Origin: DASPJR01 sp035628505
GTDB lineage: Bacteria; Planctomycetota; SZUA-567; H5-PLA8
Length of the DNA: 16,252 nt
Assembly: GCA_035628505.1 (NCBI GenBank)
Contig: DASPJR010000229.1
Location: 1-16,252, forward strand
Direction: 5' to 3'
Position numbers and translations under genes: made by a program. How positions within the stretch are numbered: the first letter of the stretch is position 1; each line of letters opens with the position of its first letter. Under the pieces are notes generated by a model, which did no database searches, was not told where the DNA came from, and was given only the letters and a program-made list of their open reading frames with translations. This document shows positions 7,918-16,252 of this stretch, in pieces.

Positions 7918-8306
7918 TTCGTCCTGCGGATTCATCGAAGGTGTTGAACTGACGGAGAGGGGACGCAGTGGAGTATCTGAGGGTTCTCTCGTTCACGGTC
8001 CATGAAGAACGAATTTGACGAGTCGTTTGCCTTGCAGCGTCTCTAGATGTCCGTCGCAGGAGTACGGGGCAAAATGTATTCCCTCGTCTACCGCGGCAAA
8101 TGCGCCCTCTTGGCAGGGGAGTGCGCTCTTCCGAGCGCCTGCTTAATGCGGAAGGGCAAAAGGCATCCTCGATAACGTGGTTCTTCTCTTCGCTTTATCT
8201 GGCGGAGCGACGGCCGACTGATCGCTTCCTCATCGTCCATGTATGCAAATACCGTAAGTGGGTCTGAAGATCTTCGCGACACTCGTATGGTCAGGCTTAA
8301 ACGCCT
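7918..8306. other. Interval with no supportable gene
   Basis: Both strands are interrupted by stops, and the longer open frames lack family motifs, ribosome sites or coding-like composition. The base composition looks less GC-rich than the flanking genes. It lies between two gene remnants and is best read as decayed or non-coding sequence. Confidence -1.
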
Positions 8307-8733
8307 ATGACGTGGAGATTTCAAGAAGGCACGCGAACTGGGCGTGAGTTGTACATCTACAACCAAGGTAAAGATCGTTTCTGATTTGGCATGTACCAGT
8401 GGGCGGAGATGGGAAAAGGAGTGAAGGGTCGTATCCAGTGCGCGCTACTCGCTCTTCACGGATACCAGTAACTTCGACCAGGATGGCCGCGAGCCGGATA
8501 CGGCGATGATTAATTGGGGAAAGGACGATATCCACCCCACGATTCATTTGGCCCGTTGCCGCGAAGGCTCTGACGACCTACGGTTCGCGGTTACGATTTA
8601 CAATCGAGCCATGAAGAGCAAGGAGACGCCAGAAGGCAAGGCAGCGCTTGAATTTCTAGAGGGCATTAACCAGAAGATCGGCCCAGGTCGCCGCGAAACG
8701 CTCCAGCATTTCGGTGACGATGTGATTGCTTGA
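8307..8733 (+). pseudogene. Interrupted remnant of an unrecognised gene
   Basis: Two adjoining frames look coding. Frame one runs from ATG 8307 (MTWRFQEGTRTGRELYIYNQ) through a TGA at 8382-8384, continues in the same frame (FGMYQWAEMGKGVKGRIQ) and stops with TAA at 8469-8471. Frame two is open from 8425 and includes an ATG at 8506 giving 75 residues to the stop at 8733, with a natural-looking composition (RYSLFTDTSNFDQDGREPD, then KAALEFLEGINQKIGPGRR). One nonsense codon and one frameshift would join them into a single product. There is no ribosome site before 8506 and I recognise no family. A small intact gene 8506-8733 is possible but less likely. 8734-8932 downstream shows nothing. Confidence -1.
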
Positions 8734-8932
8734 GCCTTTAAGGGTGTAGCGGCCCACGAGACTGTGAGACGGAGAATCCAAGGCCAGAACGCAGAGAAGA
8801 AGGTTTTGCACGCCGAGCATGAGGGAAAGACAGGACAGAGTTTCTCTATGGGAATGCAGCTCGGTTTCGCGGGTTGTGAAAGAGCAAATCGGGGAATGAG
8901 CGTCACGCCACGAGTTCTAACGAATCGATGAT

Positions 8933-9250
8933 CTAAATTGAGAGCGTCGGCAGATGGAAGTCGCCGTGGAAGTGGACGCGCGACACGTCAATGGCCGGAC
9001 GAATCGGGTGGCGTTCGAGCATCGGCTTGGTCTTCGCCAGACAGACTCGACTCCAGACTTCGTCAGGCGTGCGTCCTCCGTGCAGCCACATCACCGGTTG
9101 AACCGCCAGATGAGTGACATCGAACTTCCGCCGCGGCGCCGTGCCATCAACCTGTCGAGTTGACGGTTGAAAAAGACCTGCAACTCCAAATAAGTGACGC
9201 TGCTCTGTAGAACCGTCTTTTTCGAATCTGGATGACGCGGAGACGAGGTG
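8933..9250 (-). pseudogene. Probable C-terminal remnant of a DDE/integrase-core transposase
   Basis: The minus strand is open for 105 codons between a TAG at 9251-9253 and the TAG at 8933-8935. The only ATG is at 9091 (52 residues), so an intact gene is excluded. The translation near the end reads QPVMWLHGGRTPDEVW, then AKTKPMLERHPIRPA, then HGDFHLPTLSI at the terminus. This resembles the tail of IS-type integrase-core transposases, where RPHMxLGGxTPDEV is followed by a PRFEPR-like stretch and a final HLPV-like strand. The essential-looking Arg and His of RPH appear as Gln and Val, as expected for a decayed copy. The family link is from pattern memory, not a search. Terminal inverted repeats and target duplications were not found. 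Confidence -1.
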
Positions 9251-9391
9251 CTAGAGGCCGCGACTTCTCGGTACTAAGGTCAGGCCCCTCGTTTCCCATC
9301 GCCGCGCCCCTTCTCCCCGTCGCTGAAGAGTGTGGTCCAAGGAGTTTTGGAATCATCCGGCAATCTCCAGGACTCTGTCCATTACAGGGTC

Positions 9392-9399
9392 AGGGAGGT
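9392..9399 (+). promoter_or_regulatory. Possible ribosome site for the GTG start at 9412
   Basis: AGGGAGGT is a good Shine-Dalgarno match but lies 12 bases from the GTG, longer than ideal. A TATAGT hexamer at 9399-9404, only seven bases before the GTG, could instead be a -10 element giving a leaderless message; its -35 partner is poor. Either reading supports 9412 over the ATG at 9232, which has no ribosome site and overlaps the transposase remnant. Confidence -1.
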
Positions 9400-9411
9400 A
9401 TAGTATCGCTC

Positions 9412-11487
9412 GTGAAAACAGATTCAGAACTGCTCCAGGAGTACGTCGGAGGCTCGGACGACGCCTTCGATGAGCTGGTTCGGCGGTACATGGATCCCGT
9501 GTACCGCGTCTGCTTTCGGATCCTGCGCGAGCCCGCCTCGGCGGAAGACGCAGCACAGGCGACATTCATTGTGCTGATGCGTCGCGCGCGAAAGCTGCCC
9601 CGTCGTGTGGTGCTCTCAGGCTGGCTGTTGAAGACCGCTGCCTTTGTGGCGCGTGACGCCGTTAAGCTTCGCTACCGGCGCGTAAAGTACGAACGGTCAA
9701 TGACGCCGCCACCCGCCACTGCGACGCAGGCTGAAACCGAGTTACTCCAACAGGAACTCAGCCAGTACCTTGATGCGGCCCTCGAGGCTCTGCCATCAGT
9801 GCAGCGGGATTGCATTGTCTTGCGTTTTCTGTGTGGGCGGACCGAGGAATCGGTTGCCGATGAACTGGGCTGCCCACGCAGCACAGTCTCGACACGCATC
9901 GCCACAGGATTGACGAAGCTGCGGGAGCGGCTGTCGCTATCCGGCGTCACTGTACCGGCCGTAGCGCTCGTCGCGTATTTGGGCATCGAAGCGCGCTCGA
10001 AGGCGCCGGACATCCTCGCCGCGTTTGTCAGCTCTATCGCGAAGGGACGGACGGTGCCGTCCGACGGGGTGCTGCTGCTTTCGCGCGGAACGCTCGCGCG
10101 GTACGAAGCGCAAGGCCGTTTGCCCTGGAAGATAGCTTCCGCTGCGGCGGCGATCATGCTGCTGGGACTGTGTGGCAGCATCCTCTGGCGAAGCCCTGCG
10201 GCGGGTCCGCCGACGAAGGCTCCACAGAAGATCGCTTCACGGGTTCCATCTCATTCGGAACCGGCGCCAGTCGTGGAAGAGTCCATCGTGGACGAGCCGC
10301 TTGTTTCGGCGCTGCCTGTGAAAGCGCCGAGTGAAGCCGCGGCGGCCGCGGCTCAGGTCGCGGCGCCTGAACCGAACCTGCGCGAGCCCGAAAGGATTGA
10401 CCTCACGCGTCTGGCCGCGAACACATGGGTGGAACTCCGGCCCAAGCTGCTGATGGAGGTCGCGCGTCCGGGTGAGCAGGGACGCTGGAGCCGAACGATT
10501 AACAAGCTCGTGTACGACGCAGCATCGAAGCGCGTCTTGTTCTACGACCGCTGGGCGACAGACTCGAACGGCGGCGCACTTCACTACGCGAATTGCCTGT
10601 TCTCTTTCGATCCTGCAAGCAACGAAGTGCGCGCGCTGAAGCTCGATCACTGGACTGTAGAGAACAATCGCGTCAAGCCCATGGCCGAGAATGGACGCGA
10701 GCCGACGCCGTGCTCGCGCCAGCTCTTCCACGGCTTTGCCTGGGTTCCGTCGATGACCTCAGTTTATCTGTGTAATGGCGCGAATGCGTCAGCGGAGATG
10801 GACGGAAAACTCCGCGGGCATGACGTCTGCGAAAATACGTGGCGGTTTGACCTTGCGGCCCACAGTTGGCAGCAGGTGACGTCGAAACAGCATCCAAAGA
10901 ACTTTCCGCTCGGCGCAAGCCTGGAGTACTGCGCCGTGAACGAATCGCTCGTTTACTGCAACTCGGGCAGCTTGTGGCTGATGACTCTCGCCGATGGGCA
11001 ATGGCGCGAACTCGGAAGTAAAGTTCCGACGGGCGGCGCGGGTCAGACCCTGGCGTACGATCCGGTGCGAAAGCGGATGATGATCGTGGGCGGATCGAGG
11101 GTCGATATGAGCGCGCCGCTCACGCGCAAGAACGAGGACGATCCGGGGTTCAGAAGGCTCTATGCGTTCGATCCTGTCACCGAAGCCGTCCGCGAACTGG
11201 CCGACTCGCCGACGCCGCTGTATATGGCGCACCTGGCGTACGATTCCAAGCGGGACCGTTTTGTCACCGCGAACTTCATGACGACGGGCCGTGCCCCCTC
11301 GGGTGTCTTCAGCTACGACCCCAGGACTGACACATGGAGCGAAGTCCACGCGACGAACACGTTGCCGAAGACAAATTGGTTCGGCTGGGTTCGCATGTGC
11401 TACGATTCTGAACGCGACTGTTTCATTGCGCTCATTCCGGGCCACGGAAACGAGATGCGCTTCTACGCCTTCCGCTGTGTGCCGTAA
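9412..11487 (+). CDS. ECF sigma factor fused to a membrane helix and kelch-like propeller
   Basis: The product is 691 residues from GTG 9412. Residues about 17-93 are sigma-70 region 2 (DDAFDELVRRYMDPVYRV, ASAEDAAQATFIVLMRRA: core binding and -10 recognition). About 120-176 are region 4 (LEALPSVQRDCIVLRFLCG, then the helix-turn-helix TEESVADELGCPRSTVSTRI: -35 recognition). About 241-259 form a transmembrane helix (IASAAAAIMLLGLCGSIL), followed by a Pro/Ala/Glu-rich linker to about 325. About 330-691 contain kelch-like blades (NTWRFDLAAHSWQQV, RLYAFDPVTEAV, GVFSYDPRTDTWSEV, MMIVGG). The order predicts a cytoplasmic sigma module tethered to a periplasmic propeller. Typical ECF factors have under about 220 residues and a separate anti-sigma; no anti-sigma gene lies beside this one. 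C-terminally extended ECF factors are known in Planctomycetota and relatives; sigma activity could be controlled by the propeller or by proteolysis (inference). The in-frame ATG at 9232 would add 60 residues with no family likeness. The next gene starts 81 bases downstream with no terminator between. Confidence -1.
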   Translation: MKTDSELLQEYVGGSDDAFDELVRRYMDPVYRVCFRILREPASAEDAAQATFIVLMRRARKLPRRVVLSGWLLKTAAFVARDAVKLRYRRVKYERSMTPPPATATQAETELLQQELSQYLDAALEALPSVQRDCIVLRFLCGRTEESVADELGCPRSTVSTRIATGLTKLRERLSLSGVTVPAVALVAYLGIEARSKAPDILAAFVSSIAKGRTVPSDGVLLLSRGTLARYEAQGRLPWKIASAAAAIMLLGLCGSILWRSPAAGPPTKAPQKIASRVPSHSEPAPVVEESIVDEPLVSALPVKAPSEAAAAAAQVAAPEPNLREPERIDLTRLAANTWVELRPKLLMEVARPGEQGRWSRTINKLVYDAASKRVLFYDRWATDSNGGALHYANCLFSFDPASNEVRALKLDHWTVENNRVKPMAENGREPTPCSRQLFHGFAWVPSMTSVYLCNGANASAEMDGKLRGHDVCENTWRFDLAAHSWQQVTSKQHPKNFPLGASLEYCAVNESLVYCNSGSLWLMTLADGQWRELGSKVPTGGAGQTLAYDPVRKRMMIVGGSRVDMSAPLTRKNEDDPGFRRLYAFDPVTEAVRELADSPTPLYMAHLAYDSKRDRFVTANFMTTGRAPSGVFSYDPRTDTWSEVHATNTLPKTNWFGWVRMCYDSERDCFIALIPGHGNEMRFYAFRCVP

Positions 11488-11568
11488 TCTCGAAAATCTC
11501 CGGCAATCATCGCTGCTCCGTCCATTTGCTCTCGAACACAACAGATCGAGGCAGGAGCGAGGGCACCC

Positions 11569-14500
11569 ATGCGCACGATTTTCATGATCCTGGTTTTGTT
11601 CGCGGCTTGCACACAGGTCCGGGGTGCGGAGTCGCCGGAGTACTGGGCACAGATCAACAAGGACGGCCATGGGCGCAATTCGAATGCACGTCGGATCGCG
11701 GGGAATCTCCGCGCAAGCTGGGCTCGCGCACTGCGCAACTTCACGGTGATCGATCAGCAGGGCGGCCAGCGTTCGAATAATCTCTGCATTCGCGATGGCC
11801 GGATTCTGCTCATCACCCCGGCATCGCCACCTGATGCGGGTTACAGCACCACCAACACGCATCACCACGCGACGTACGGAATCTATTCGCTCGCGAACGG
11901 CGCCCTGCTGCACACGACGATGAGTCCGCAGCGCGGCGGCGGCGGCCTGATGGTTCCTTACGGCATCATGGACAGCGACATTGGTCCGGGACTGGTCAAT
12001 GTTTATTGGCAGGATGACGGTGTCGTCTTTACCGGCCAGGGAAGCGATCACTCAGGCTTCTGGCACTTCGACGCATACACCGGAGAAATACCGTTCGGCT
12101 CGCCGCTGCTCTGGCCGACGGAGCCGGCTGCCTGGACGATCGCGACCGCCAATGCGAGCGGCTATTTCGCCAAGAGCAACAGCAACCGCTACATCTACGC
12201 GCGTGGCGGCGCGGGCAGCCACAACAGTCTTGGCGAGTACGGCTCAGCGGGACTCTTCGGCCCAGTTAAGGCGTTCGCCGCCGGGTTGACCTGCATCAAG
12301 ATGTACAACAGCTACATCGTCGAAGGAGATCGAGTCTACGGGTTCTATGTGACGAATGAAAAATCACTGCAGGAGGGCTACGGCGTTCAGATCATGGCCT
12401 ATCGCCCGCCCGCTGCGACGCACGATTGGCTCTACCGCGATACAGGAAAGGCGTTCCTCTGCTTTGGCCGCAATCATTGCGGCGGCGCGCCGCGCGCCAT
12501 TTGCATGGGCGAGGACAACCGTCTTTACTACTACGGATACTACACAGCGGGAGCCGGCACCACGCAGGCGCCGGACTTCACGCGGGGCATGGTGCTGGTC
12601 GGCGTACGAACTTCAGACGGCGTCGCCGACGTCAACGTGCCGATCAACTACAACCCTGCCGCCGAATCAGCCAGCGCGTACTCGCTGGTTCCGCAGATCG
12701 CCACCCTGGGAAAGCATGTCGTCATCTTTCAACCGCAGCAGGGAACGGTCAACGGCCATGTCTTTGGCGTCGACACCGTCGCGAAGACCGTGTGGCGCTG
12801 CGACTTTCCAGCACAGTATTTTAGCGTGCAGACTTGGCCAAGTGTCGACGCAACGAGCCCTGAACAAGCCGTGCAGCTCGTGGTCGCGGGAGACAGCGCC
12901 TTCATTGTCGAACCGTCTTCGAGCAGCGGTGCCTTGCGGCTGCGTGTGGAGCGCCTGTCGCTCTCCACTGGCGCGCGCACGACCACCGTGGTGACGCCTG
13001 TGGATCAGAACGGCCAGCCAATCGCAATCGCTGCGAGTCCACGGCTCGCGATGCGTGAAGTCGCAGCGGTCGATGGCCGGCTGGTGTGCCTCGTCGATCT
13101 AGGGGTCACCGCGCCAATGTTCACTCCAGGCGTCACCGATCAAGCCGTGGTGGTGATCTCAGGGGATGCAACACCTGCGCCGGACTATGCCCCCGTTCCC
13201 ATCATCAGCAAGCCGGTGTGTGGTCTGCCCATGGCGAAGACTCTTTCGGATTACATGCAAGCGCCGACAAATCAGTTCGACTCGGGCGTTTCCATCGCAT
13301 TCAGCTCCGTCGGCAGCGCGGATCCAGATGGTGGAAATCTCGCTTACCATTGGGACTTCGGGGACGGCACCACGTCCACAGCTCCGAATCCGTTACACAC
13401 CTACGCATCAAGCGCGCAGGCCCCAGGTGTCACACAGCGTACCGTCAGGCTGACGGTCACGGATGATGAGGGCAACTCCGCACAGACGACACGCGTCCTT
13501 GCGATACGCAATGTAGGTGGCGTGCAGACACTGCGTTTGTCCGCGGTGGCTGACGCGTACGTTGATCCATCCGCGGTCAACGCGAACAAGAACTACGGCA
13601 GCGACTCGCTGCTCCAGACCTACGGCTACTATGGACGGAAGACGTACATCCGCTTCGATCTATCGACGGTCAGCGCACCGCTCCAGTCGGCAACCCTGAG
13701 GCTCTTCAGCAAGTCGCAGAGCATCCCCGCGGGCAGCTCGCTCAGCCGCGTGTTCGCGCGAGAATGCAGCAGCACCTGGGGTGAGGCGACGATCACCGCT
13801 GCGAACGCTCCTGCCCCCGGCGCCGTCTGCGGTGTCGCGCTCAACAAGAGCTTTCCGAACTATTCGTTCTATCTCGAGATTCCCGTAACCGAATACGTGC
13901 AGCGAGCGCTTACCGCGGGTGAAGTTTCTTTTCAGCTCGAGATCCCCGACATCGGCAGCGCATTCATTGCTGAGTCGCGGGAGGGCCTGCAGCCGCCGGA
14001 GTTGATCATCCTGCGCGGGTCGCCAGGCTACGGTCCGCCGAGCATCACGCAGCAACCGTCTGACATCGTCCTTCCGCAGACGCTTTCAATTTCCGCCGCG
14101 AGCCCTCTGGGCGAAGCCGCGCTGGTGTACCATTGGCTCGCCGTCTCCGGCCCGGGAGATTTGACGTTCGCGGTGAATCATACCAACGCCGCAAAGGCGA
14201 CCTTGGTCTCCACGAGCGTGCCGGGAACGTACCTCGTGCGCTGCGAAGTTTCCGATGGCCTGCAGACGGTGAGCAGCCGGTTGGCCAGCATCGTCGTCAA
14301 AGCGCCTGGCACCTCGGGTGTGCCTGTCGCGTGGGGAAACAATCAATACGGACAACTGGGAGACGGCACCACCGCCCTGCGCCCGGCGCCGGTTGACATT
14401 TTTGACGCACGCAACATCAAAGCGCTCGCCACCGGCAACGGCCACACGCTGGCTTTACTCAACGACGGCACGGTCATGGCGTGGGGCGACAACTCGTATG

Positions 14501-16252
14501 GCCAGCTCGGAATCGGAAGCAGCGCGAGCAAGGCAACTCCGGTCATCGTTCCAAACCTGGCTGGCGTGAAGGCGGTTGCCGCTGGCGGCTATCACAGTTT
14601 GGCGCTGATGAACGACGGTACGCTCAAAGCGTGGGGATACAACGGCTACGGCGCGCTCGGCGACGGAACTCTGGCGACGCGATCATCGCCCATCACCGTT
14701 CCCGGCCTCTCGAACGTGCGCGCGATGGCTGGTGGTGGCTACCACAGCGTTGCGGTCTTAACCGACGGAACCGTGTACGCCTGGGGGCGTAACCGATATG
14801 GTCAGCTCGGCATTGGATCGACGATCGATGGACTCAGGCCGGCGGTGATCTCCGGCCTGGCTGGAATCCTCGATGTTGCGGCGGGGTTGAATCATTCCAT
14901 CTTCATCCACTCCGACGGGTCCGTTTCCGGCGCTGGCCATAATGCCAGCGGCCAGCTGGGTGACGGCACTCCATACGCTCGAACGCGGCCTGTTCCGATG
15001 ATGAACGTCACTGGTGTCAGGCGTGTTGCGTGCGGCAACTCGCACACGCTGGTCCTCATGAGCGATGGGTCGGTTCAGGCGTGCGGAGACAACGCACGCG
15101 GGCAGCTTGGCATCACCGGAAGCGCTCGTCTGCTCGCCACGCCGATTCCAGGGCTGAGCGGCGTGACGGCACTGACGGCTGGTAGTTTTCACAGCGTTGT
15201 GCTGGACAGTGCAGGGGTGCTAAGAATCTGGGGTGACAACTCGTCAGGACAGCTTGGAGACAACCGCGCATCGGCGTCGAGGCCGTCGCCCAGCGTCATT
15301 CCGGGTCTTCCAGCGATGATTGCCATTGCCGCTGGCGGGTTACAGACGCTTGCAATTCCCCCCAGCGGAGGCGGCAACCGTCCCCCGGTCGCGCATCCCG
15401 CAAGCGTCACGACGCCAGAGGATACTGCCGTGGCGGTGACTTTGACCGGGTCTGACCCCGATCAGGATCCGCTGACGTTCGCGATTACCGCGCATCCAGC
15501 ACATGGCGTGCTGTCGGGTACGGCTCCGCACCTGACCTACACGCCAGTCGCCAACAACAACGGCACTGACACGTTTACTTTCCGCGTGCAGGATCACAGC
15601 GGCGCGTCAGCGATGGCGAGCGTGTCGATCACGATCCAGGCAGTGGATGACCTTCCCACCGTGACGGGCACTCCTACGTTCAACACACCCCTGAGTATGG
15701 CCGTGAACGCCACACAAGTTTTTACGATCAACGCTTCAGATCCTGACGGTGATGTGATCTCTTATGTCTGGAAGGTGAACGGCGTAGTCGTCTCCGGCGC
15801 GAGCGGCAGCAGCTATAGCTTCAAGCCGGCGCTCGCGGGTGCTTACACGGTGGCAGCAGTCGTCAAAAGCGGCGCTGCCACCGTGACACCGCCCGCATGG
15901 AATGTGACAGCGACTGGCGGAATCGCCGGCACGACGACGGTGCTGAGTTCCTCGGCCAACCCGGTTGTTTATGGAAACAGTGTCACGATTACAGCCACTG
16001 TCACGCCTGCCCCTGCAACAGGAACAGTCACCTTTCGCAACGGCGGCACGGTCGTTGGTACGGTTGCGCTCGCCGCAGGCAAAGCGTCCGTTGTGTTACC
16101 GAATCTGATCTCAGGCACACACACGCTGACGGCGGCATACAACGGCGACAGCGGAAGCGCGCCGAGCGTCTCCGATCCGTTCGCACAAGTTGTGAGCCGC
16201 AGGTCGTCAGCGGTGACGCTCGCCTCCAGCGCGAACCCGGCAAATCCTGCGC
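11569..16252 (+). CDS. Giant secreted mosaic protein with RCC1 propeller, PKD, DNRLRE and Ig-like domains (3' end missing)
   Basis: The frame is open from ATG 11569 to the window end, at least 1561 residues. AGGAG (11553-11557) and GAGGG (11559-11563) precede the ATG. Residues 1-20 are a signal peptide (MRTIFMILVLFAACTQVRGA); Cys14 has an imperfect lipobox (LFAAC), so a lipoprotein is possible but less likely. Residues about 20-530 are rich in Gly, Tyr and Trp with repeated beta strands, probably a propeller I cannot name. About 565-649 are PKD (YHWDFGDGTT near 595); about 655-816 a DNRLRE/CBM96-like domain (VNANKNYGSDSLLQTYG, then KTYIRFDLS); about 823-914 Ig/PKD-like; 918-1264 seven RCC1 repeats; about 1270-1360 cadherin/VCBS-like (DGTDTFTF-type strand, NNNGTDTFTFRVQD); about 1362-1449 PKD-like; about 1452-1544 a bacterial Ig-like domain (PATGTVTFRNGG), with another starting at the edge. 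This is a surface or secreted adhesive/structural architecture with no catalytic motif seen. It lies 81 bases after the sigma-kelch gene, so may be co-transcribed or a target. Confidence -1.
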   Translation, partial: MRTIFMILVLFAACTQVRGAESPEYWAQINKDGHGRNSNARRIAGNLRASWARALRNFTVIDQQGGQRSNNLCIRDGRILLITPASPPDAGYSTTNTHHHATYGIYSLANGALLHTTMSPQRGGGGLMVPYGIMDSDIGPGLVNVYWQDDGVVFTGQGSDHSGFWHFDAYTGEIPFGSPLLWPTEPAAWTIATANASGYFAKSNSNRYIYARGGAGSHNSLGEYGSAGLFGPVKAFAAGLTCIKMYNSYIVEGDRVYGFYVTNEKSLQEGYGVQIMAYRPPAATHDWLYRDTGKAFLCFGRNHCGGAPRAICMGEDNRLYYYGYYTAGAGTTQAPDFTRGMVLVGVRTSDGVADVNVPINYNPAAESASAYSLVPQIATLGKHVVIFQPQQGTVNGHVFGVDTVAKTVWRCDFPAQYFSVQTWPSVDATSPEQAVQLVVAGDSAFIVEPSSSSGALRLRVERLSLSTGARTTTVVTPVDQNGQPIAIAASPRLAMREVAAVDGRLVCLVDLGVTAPMFTPGVTDQAVVVISGDATPAPDYAPVPIISKPVCGLPMAKTLSDYMQAPTNQFDSGVSIAFSSVGSADPDGGNLAYHWDFGDGTTSTAPNPLHTYASSAQAPGVTQRTVRLTVTDDEGNSAQTTRVLAIRNVGGVQTLRLSAVADAYVDPSAVNANKNYGSDSLLQTYGYYGRKTYIRFDLSTVSAPLQSATLRLFSKSQSIPAGSSLSRVFARECSSTWGEATITAANAPAPGAVCGVALNKSFPNYSFYLEIPVTEYVQRALTAGEVSFQLEIPDIGSAFIAESREGLQPPELIILRGSPGYGPPSITQQPSDIVLPQTLSISAASPLGEAALVYHWLAVSGPGDLTFAVNHTNAAKATLVSTSVPGTYLVRCEVSDGLQTVSSRLASIVVKAPGTSGVPVAWGNNQYGQLGDGTTALRPAPVDIFDARNIKALATGNGHTLALLNDGTVMAWGDNSYGQLGIGSSASKATPVIVPNLAGVKAVAAGGYHSLALMNDGTLKAWGYNGYGALGDGTLATRSSPITVPGLSNVRAMAGGGYHSVAVLTDGTVYAWGRNRYGQLGIGSTIDGLRPAVISGLAGILDVAAGLNHSIFIHSDGSVSGAGHNASGQLGDGTPYARTRPVPMMNVTGVRRVACGNSHTLVLMSDGSVQACGDNARGQLGITGSARLLATPIPGLSGVTALTAGSFHSVVLDSAGVLRIWGDNSSGQLGDNRASASRPSPSVIPGLPAMIAIAAGGLQTLAIPPSGGGNRPPVAHPASVTTPEDTAVAVTLTGSDPDQDPLTFAITAHPAHGVLSGTAPHLTYTPVANNNGTDTFTFRVQDHSGASAMASVSITIQAVDDLPTVTGTPTFNTPLSMAVNATQVFTINASDPDGDVISYVWKVNGVVVSGASGSSYSFKPALAGAYTVAAVVKSGAATVTPPAWNVTATGGIAGTTTVLSSSANPVVYGNSVTITATVTPAPATGTVTFRNGGTVVGTVALAAGKASVVLPNLISGTHTLTAAYNGDSGSAPSVSDPFAQVVSRRSSAVTLASSANPANPA
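14320..15360 (+). repeat. Seven tandem RCC1-type repeats
   Basis: Each unit of about 50 residues carries the signature (A)WGxNxxGQLGxG followed by a GxxHSLAL-type strand. Signatures in order: WGNNQYGQLGDG, WGDNSYGQLGIG, WGYNGYGALGDG, WGRNRYGQLGIG, AGHNASGQLGDG, CGDNARGQLG, WGDNSSGQLGDN. Seven is the number needed for a closed RCC1 seven-bladed propeller. In bacteria such arrays occur in secreted proteins with no known exchange-factor role. The fifth and sixth units have lost the Trp. Confidence -1.

Noticed and set aside
9232..9411. N-terminal extension of the sigma fusion from ATG 9232
   Set aside because: The 60 extra residues have no sigma likeness and no ribosome site, and overlap the antisense transposase remnant. 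GTG 9412 places the sigma domain at the usual distance from the start.
11531..11550. CTCGA / TCGAG inverted repeat before the giant secreted gene
   Set aside because: A five-base arm is too short to call an operator in this GC-rich sequence, and no second copy is seen.
10789..12051. A 420-codon minus-strand open frame
   Set aside because: It crosses the end of the kelch domain and the start of the giant secreted protein, both well supported. The translation shows no recognisable domain.
12356..12994. A 212-codon plus-strand frame inside the giant secreted gene
   Set aside because: It is in a different phase from the uninterrupted 11569-16252 frame, and its composition is Arg/Ser/Pro-rich shadow.

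Overview
The window is GC-rich bacterial DNA. It probably comes from the PVC superphylum (Planctomycetota or Verrucomicrobiota) or a similar lineage with many extracytoplasmic sigma factors. This guess rests on gene content: a sigma-70 (ECF) factor fused to a membrane segment and a kelch-like propeller, a FecR-type protein, giant secreted mosaic proteins (DUF5060-type glycosidase fold, PKD, DNRLRE, RCC1, Ig-like modules), and a small two-helix membrane protein. No rRNA, tRNA, CRISPR array or intact mobile element is visible.

Layout. (1) Positions 1-5667, plus strand: the 3' part of a coiled-coil plus FecR-domain protein (its 5' end lies outside the window), then a 1408-residue secreted glycosidase-like protein that ends at a strong intrinsic terminator. 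Both proteins carry the same 115-residue module, one copy in the first and two in the second. The spacing is 126 bases with no terminator between them, so they may share a transcript and a surface or polysaccharide-related role. (2) 5668-6074: gene-free, with perfect hairpins typical of dispersed intergenic repeats. (3) 7319-6075, minus strand: a small membrane protein followed 33 bases later by an aminoglycoside-phosphotransferase-fold kinase, probably one transcription unit. (4) About 7320-9250: a region of decay, holding a PKD-domain fragment, an unrecognised interrupted gene remnant, and (minus strand) what looks like the tail of a DDE/integrase-core transposase. (5) 9412-16252, plus strand: the ECF sigma / transmembrane / kelch fusion, then 81 bases later a very large secreted multidomain protein (at least 1561 residues, open at the window end) with a complete set of seven RCC1 repeats.

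Inferred working picture. The sigma fusion could report an envelope or extracellular state directly to transcription without a separate anti-sigma factor, and the secreted giant next to it is the obvious candidate target or partner. The left-hand pair looks like a surface protein with a FecR fold plus a secreted carbohydrate-active enzyme, linked by a shared module. These links come from gene order and shared domains only; no expression or binding evidence can be read from the sequence.
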